5,470 nt of DNA. Source: Methylophaga sp. GTDB lineage: Bacteria; Pseudomonadota; Gammaproteobacteria; Nitrosococcales; Methylophagaceae. Shown in pieces: positions 5,035 to 5,470 of the stretch; positions within the stretch are counted from its first letter, which is position 1; each line of letters starts with the position of its first letter. The notes beneath the pieces are model-generated. The model searched no databases and was not told where the DNA came from. It saw only the letters and a list, made by a program, of their open reading frames with translations. The position numbers were made by a program, and so were the translations under genes. Location: contig WTAY01000104.1 of assembly GCA_013139345.1 (NCBI GenBank), forward strand, positions 1 to 5,470, read 5' to 3'.

Positions 5035-5058
5035 GACAAAAATGGGGGCGTTTTTGTT
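5035..5058 (-). terminator. AT-rich hairpin after the PPOX-like gene
   Basis: ACAAAAA (5036-5042) pairs with TTTTTGT (5051-5057) around TGGGGGCG, about 10 bp beyond the stop of the minus-strand gene. The stem is almost entirely A-T and there is no separate U-tract, so terminator function is uncertain. A wider CCCCC/GGGGG pairing (5008-5012 with 5044-5048) is also possible. The rest of 4938-5066 shows nothing recognisable. Confidence 0.3.
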
Positions 5059-5066
5059 TGTCATGC

Positions 5067-5470
5067 TTAACCTTCTCCCTTATGAACATCTTCAATCCAT
5101 TCTTCAATTGTGATAATACCACCTTCTTTTTCAGGGCGACCTTTATCTTTAGGTGGCAAAACATCCTGCATTAGGTCAACTCGTTTCCAGCCAGCCAGTG
5201 GTGTCTTTTCCTTTTGGCCGGGAACGTAATGCGATAACTCTTTCAGTTCATATTTATGAATATAACGCGGACAATTAATCCACATTTTTGATAACTTAAC
5301 GCGAACTACCATTTCAGCCTCAACAAATTCAGACATTAATGAATCATCTTTTGAGACACTGGCTTCACCATGAAAACGAATACGATGTGGTGTTTCAAAA
5401 TCGATAAATAAAATTCCGACTTTTGTTGTTTTCTGAATGTTACCCATGGAATAAAACATGCCATTACCAT
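5067..5470 (-). CDS. Pyridoxamine 5'-phosphate oxidase-like flavoprotein, C-terminal part
   Basis: The frame stays open to the window edge, so this is the C-terminal ~134 residues of a longer protein. The internal ATG at 5459 is probably not the start. The sequence GNGMFYSMGNIQKTTKVGIL followed by FIDFETPHRIRFHGEASV is typical of the FMN-binding split barrel (PPOX) family, where a G-N-(I/L)-x-x-x-x-x-V-G-(I/L)-L-F-(I/L)-D-F pattern leads into R-x-x-G-x-A. A basic WINCPRYIHK segment follows, as in PPOX proteins of unknown substrate. The tail ends ITIEEWIEDVHKGEG. A flavin-dependent oxidoreductase role is likely; the substrate is unknown. It runs in the same direction as higBA but is upstream of it, separated by repeat DNA. 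Confidence 0.75.
   Translation of the reverse strand, partial: GNGMFYSMGNIQKTTKVGILFIDFETPHRIRFHGEASVSKDDSLMSEFVEAEMVVRVKLSKMWINCPRYIHKYELKELSHYVPGQKEKTPLAGWKRVDLMQDVLPPKDKGRPEKEGGIITIEEWIEDVHKGEG

Noticed and set aside
5067..5459. Complete 130-residue protein starting at ATG 5459
   Set aside because: The frame continues open to the window edge, and the residues before that Met (GNG) fit the PPOX family pattern, so it is an internal methionine of a truncated gene.

Overview
The window suggests a denitrifying gammaproteobacterium of low to moderate GC. The evidence is a heme d1 assembly operon (nir), a DUF4124/VasI-like exported protein, and REP-type palindromes of the GTGGGAG...CTTTAG kind common in this class. 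I cannot name a genus from the sequence alone.

Positions 1-2809 are the distal part of a heme d1 (cytochrome cd1 nitrite reductase cofactor) operon on the + strand: the last 48 codons of nirD, then nirL, nirG, nirH and nirJ. NirD, NirL, NirG and NirH are Lrp/AsnC-fold subunits that act as siroheme decarboxylase. NirJ is the radical-SAM enzyme acting on the resulting didecarboxysiroheme. nirD/nirL overlap as ATGA, and nirG/nirH and nirH/nirJ overlap as TAATG, so translation is probably coupled. The exception is the nirL-nirG junction. There an inverted pair of REP elements has run into the 3' end of nirL and supplies its last 11 codons and stop, and it is followed by a second large palindrome with a perfect 13-bp stem. 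Neither nirE nor nirN follows nirJ.

Positions 2810-5066 look like an accessory scrapyard and cargo region. They hold an IS256-type transposase remnant, an AT-rich orphan gene for a secreted DUF4124 + VasI/TagO-like protein, a short minus-strand coding relic, a complete higBA toxin-antitoxin pair (minus strand), and a 20-codon N-terminal relic of a REP-associated tyrosine transposase (RAYT). Three copies of a repeat with the core AAATCAAGCTGGCTG (A at 3095-3140 +, B at 4781-4804 -, C at 4891-4937 +) punctuate this region. Copies A and B share 24 bp exactly, in inverted orientation, and bracket the orphan gene plus higBA. Copies A and C each follow a truncated transposase start. Copy B lies in the higBA leader.

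Positions 5067-5470 are the C-terminal part of a minus-strand pyridoxamine-phosphate-oxidase-like (FMN split-barrel) protein whose start lies beyond the window.

The most interesting signals are the REP-encoded C-terminus of nirL, the in-operon palindrome before nirG, and the RAYT-linked repeat family framing the orphan VasI-like gene and higBA. No clearly new multi-gene system is evident.
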